Assembly: GCA_963169745.1 (NCBI GenBank)
Contig: CAUJCU010000017.1
Location: 124,001-188,000 of the forward strand
DNA from: Bacteroidota bacterium
GTDB lineage: Bacteria > Bacteroidota > Bacteroidia > UBA4408
Length of the DNA: 64,000 nucleotides
Direction of reading: 5' to 3'
The notes beneath the pieces were generated by a model. The model had not been told where the DNA came from. It searched no databases and worked only from the letters and a program-made list of their open reading frames with translations. Numbering within the stretch: the stretch's first letter is position 1; every line of letters starts with the position of its first letter. The position numbers were made by a program, and so were the translations under genes. Below are positions 62,819 through 64,000 of the stretch, in pieces.

Positions 62819-63886
62819 TTAATTTTTCACAAACTTTAAACCATTTCCTTTTTCTGTTTGAATATAGTATATACCGTTTATGAGCTTGCTTACGTCAATG
62901 CTATTTTTTCCAACCTTTAAATGCTCTTCTGCAACAGTTTCTCCCAACAAGTTTAGTATTAGAATTTTAGTGTTTTCTTCGGAGTTAATGTTCAAAATTG
63001 AATGTGTTGGGTTCGGAAAAATTTCAATTGATACAATAGGTTTTTCGGTAAGTCCCACAGTAAATTCCGAATTAAAAGTATATTCCCATGAGTTGGGATT
63101 GCCGGTAGAATTAAGATTTAAACTTGCTAAGTTAAATCCGTTTTCTGCATACCAATGATAACTTATTTGTGGAGAAACTAAACCGGTAGTGCTGCTCATA
63201 GCCCAAACTCCATTAGTTTTTTCCCATGTTGTATCGATATTTGTTGTCGTTTTCTTCACTCTTAAGGCATTAAAAGAGCCCAAAGGGGTAATTAGTGTCC
63301 CCCAACCATCACAGTCAAAATCATTAGTTCTGTAATACCTAATATGTGTTGAATCTACGCCTAAAGGTGATGTTGGGGTTTGTAACGCATATTGCTCCTG
63401 TATATAATTATTTATGTTAGTAGTGCCGTATTGTGTTGGAAATGGCAATACTCTAGTGTACGGAATTTCATAAACAGTTGCATCATTAACAACTCCTGGA
63501 TAAGATGTATGATAAGTTGATCCTAAATAATCAAAACCATTTGAGTTTATATTTACAAAAAAATTTATAGTCATAGTAAACCCTGGCGCATTATTTATTA
63601 TTACAGTACCTTTAAGATTGGCTGTAGGAAACAAAGAGTCGGACGATATACTTGTATAGCCATCTGAATGTAAGTCTTGTAAGTTTCCTGAGGAATAAGC
63701 AGAAAAATCCCATGTTTGATTCGTTCCTGAGTTTCCCGGAGAAATACCCGTTGTTCCATTGCTGGTGTCTGAAAGTTGGTGATAGTTAACTTCACCATAG
63801 TAAAAATTTGCCTGGTTAATAACAATTTGTGCATTTGTAAGCATCGTTAAACAAAGCAATCCAAAAGTAAAAGTAATTTTTTTCAT
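62819..63886 (-). CDS. Secreted T9SS-sorted protein, unknown function
   Basis: The 355-residue protein has a signal peptide (ITFTFGLLCLTMLTNAQ), a beta-rich body beginning IVINQANFYYGEVNYHQLSD and containing GNSGTNQTWDFSAYSSG, and a Por C-terminal sorting domain (SIEIFPNPTHSILNIN ... LINGIYYIQTEKGNG). No enzyme motif was recognised. The start at the signal peptide was preferred over one at 63925. The stop lies two bases from the phosphatase scar, implying a recombination event at its 3' side. Confidence 0.72.
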   Translation of the reverse strand: MKKITFTFGLLCLTMLTNAQIVINQANFYYGEVNYHQLSDTSNGTTGISPGNSGTNQTWDFSAYSSGNLQDLHSDGYTSISSDSLFPTANLKGTVIINNAPGFTMTINFFVNINSNGFDYLGSTYHTSYPGVVNDATVYEIPYTRVLPFPTQYGTTNINNYIQEQYALQTPTSPLGVDSTHIRYYRTNDFDCDGWGTLITPLGSFNALRVKKTTTNIDTTWEKTNGVWAMSSTTGLVSPQISYHWYAENGFNLASLNLNSTGNPNSWEYTFNSEFTVGLTEKPIVSIEIFPNPTHSILNINSEENTKILILNLLGETVAEEHLKVGKNSIDVSKLINGIYYIQTEKGNGLKFVKN

Positions 63887-64000
63887 GTTCTTAATTTTAA
63901 ATGGGTTAATAAATTGTTTAATCAAAAATATTGAAAAAGCACTACTCCTGAAATACTACTTTAGTAGTAATTTTTACTATTTTTAGTTGCGCCCTCTAAT
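63887..64000. other. Upstream region of the T9SS gene, end of window
   Basis: AT-rich DNA with a perfect 7-base inverted repeat (TACTACT, 63954-63960, and AGTAGTA, 63963-63969) about 70 bases upstream of the start codon at 63886. It could be an operator or a terminator of an upstream gene outside the window. No coding region is seen. Confidence 0.35.

Noticed and set aside
1-64000. tRNA or rRNA genes
   Set aside because: No T-loop or rRNA-like conserved sequence was noticed on reading; a tRNAscan or Infernal run would settle it.

Overview
This 64 kb window is AT-rich chromosomal DNA (roughly 36% GC by eye) from a member of the phylum Bacteroidota. The evidence is: ten secreted proteins ending in the type IX secretion (T9SS, Por) C-terminal sorting domain; promoters of the Bacteroidota form TTTG-N19-TAnnTTTG (clearest before rpsP and at 53221-53251); a split transketolase; a Lys/Ala-rich C-terminal extension on ribosomal protein S16; and bacillithiol genes (bshA, bshB1). 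No rRNA or tRNA gene, CRISPR array or prophage was recognised. Genus cannot be given from the sequence alone.

Layout. 1-6.9 kb: gyrA (cut by the left edge), clpC, a pentapeptide-repeat protein and a polytopic membrane protein. 7-12.8 kb: a secreted subtilase, then an HlyD / MacB-type permease / TolC export operon without an ATPase gene. 12.9-15.7 kb: a NeuB-family synthase, then a LuxC-like acyl-CoA reductase overlapping nth. 15.7-21.3 kb: a minus-strand operon ychF-parE-glycosyltransferase-cca. 21.5-23 kb: the transketolase N-terminal half and a CvfB-like S1 protein. 23.2-31.6 kb: a three-gene set of secreted proteins (A, B, C) present twice in tandem, with one C gene truncated. 31.66-33.05 kb: an IS4-type insertion sequence whose transposase carries two in-frame stops. 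33.1-43 kb: bshA-thioredoxin, ettA, GSCFA, rpsP, rimM, a lipoprotein, a lysyl-endopeptidase-like protease and a DUF4476 protein.

44.6-52.7 kb is an accessory block of about 8 kb. It is flanked by two direct copies (about 132 bp, roughly 85% identical by hand alignment) of the osmC 3' end plus the DNA beyond it, which suggests insertion at, or duplication of, the osmC 3' end. Its recognisable genes are nearly all on the minus strand, small, and functionally unrelated (HEAT repeat, NTF2-like, AHSA1-like, a YdeI-like gene broken by one stop, a lipoprotein hydrolase, unknowns, an LRR protein). It also contains a 190-bp repeated element that starts two different plus-strand small ORFs. No integrase was found. 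This block and the tandem A-B-C duplication are the parts most worth a second look.

52.8-64 kb returns to core genes: osmC, an outer-membrane-type protein with lipA, gap, a glutathione-peroxidase-like protein, bshB1 and recQ on plus; a SAM hydrolase/ABM-domain/MFS operon on minus; phoH; a scar of a SpoIIE-type phosphatase; and a last T9SS-sorted protein. Thiol and peroxide functions recur (bshA, bshB1, thioredoxin-like, OsmC, Gpx), consistent with bacillithiol-based redox control; bshC is not in the window.
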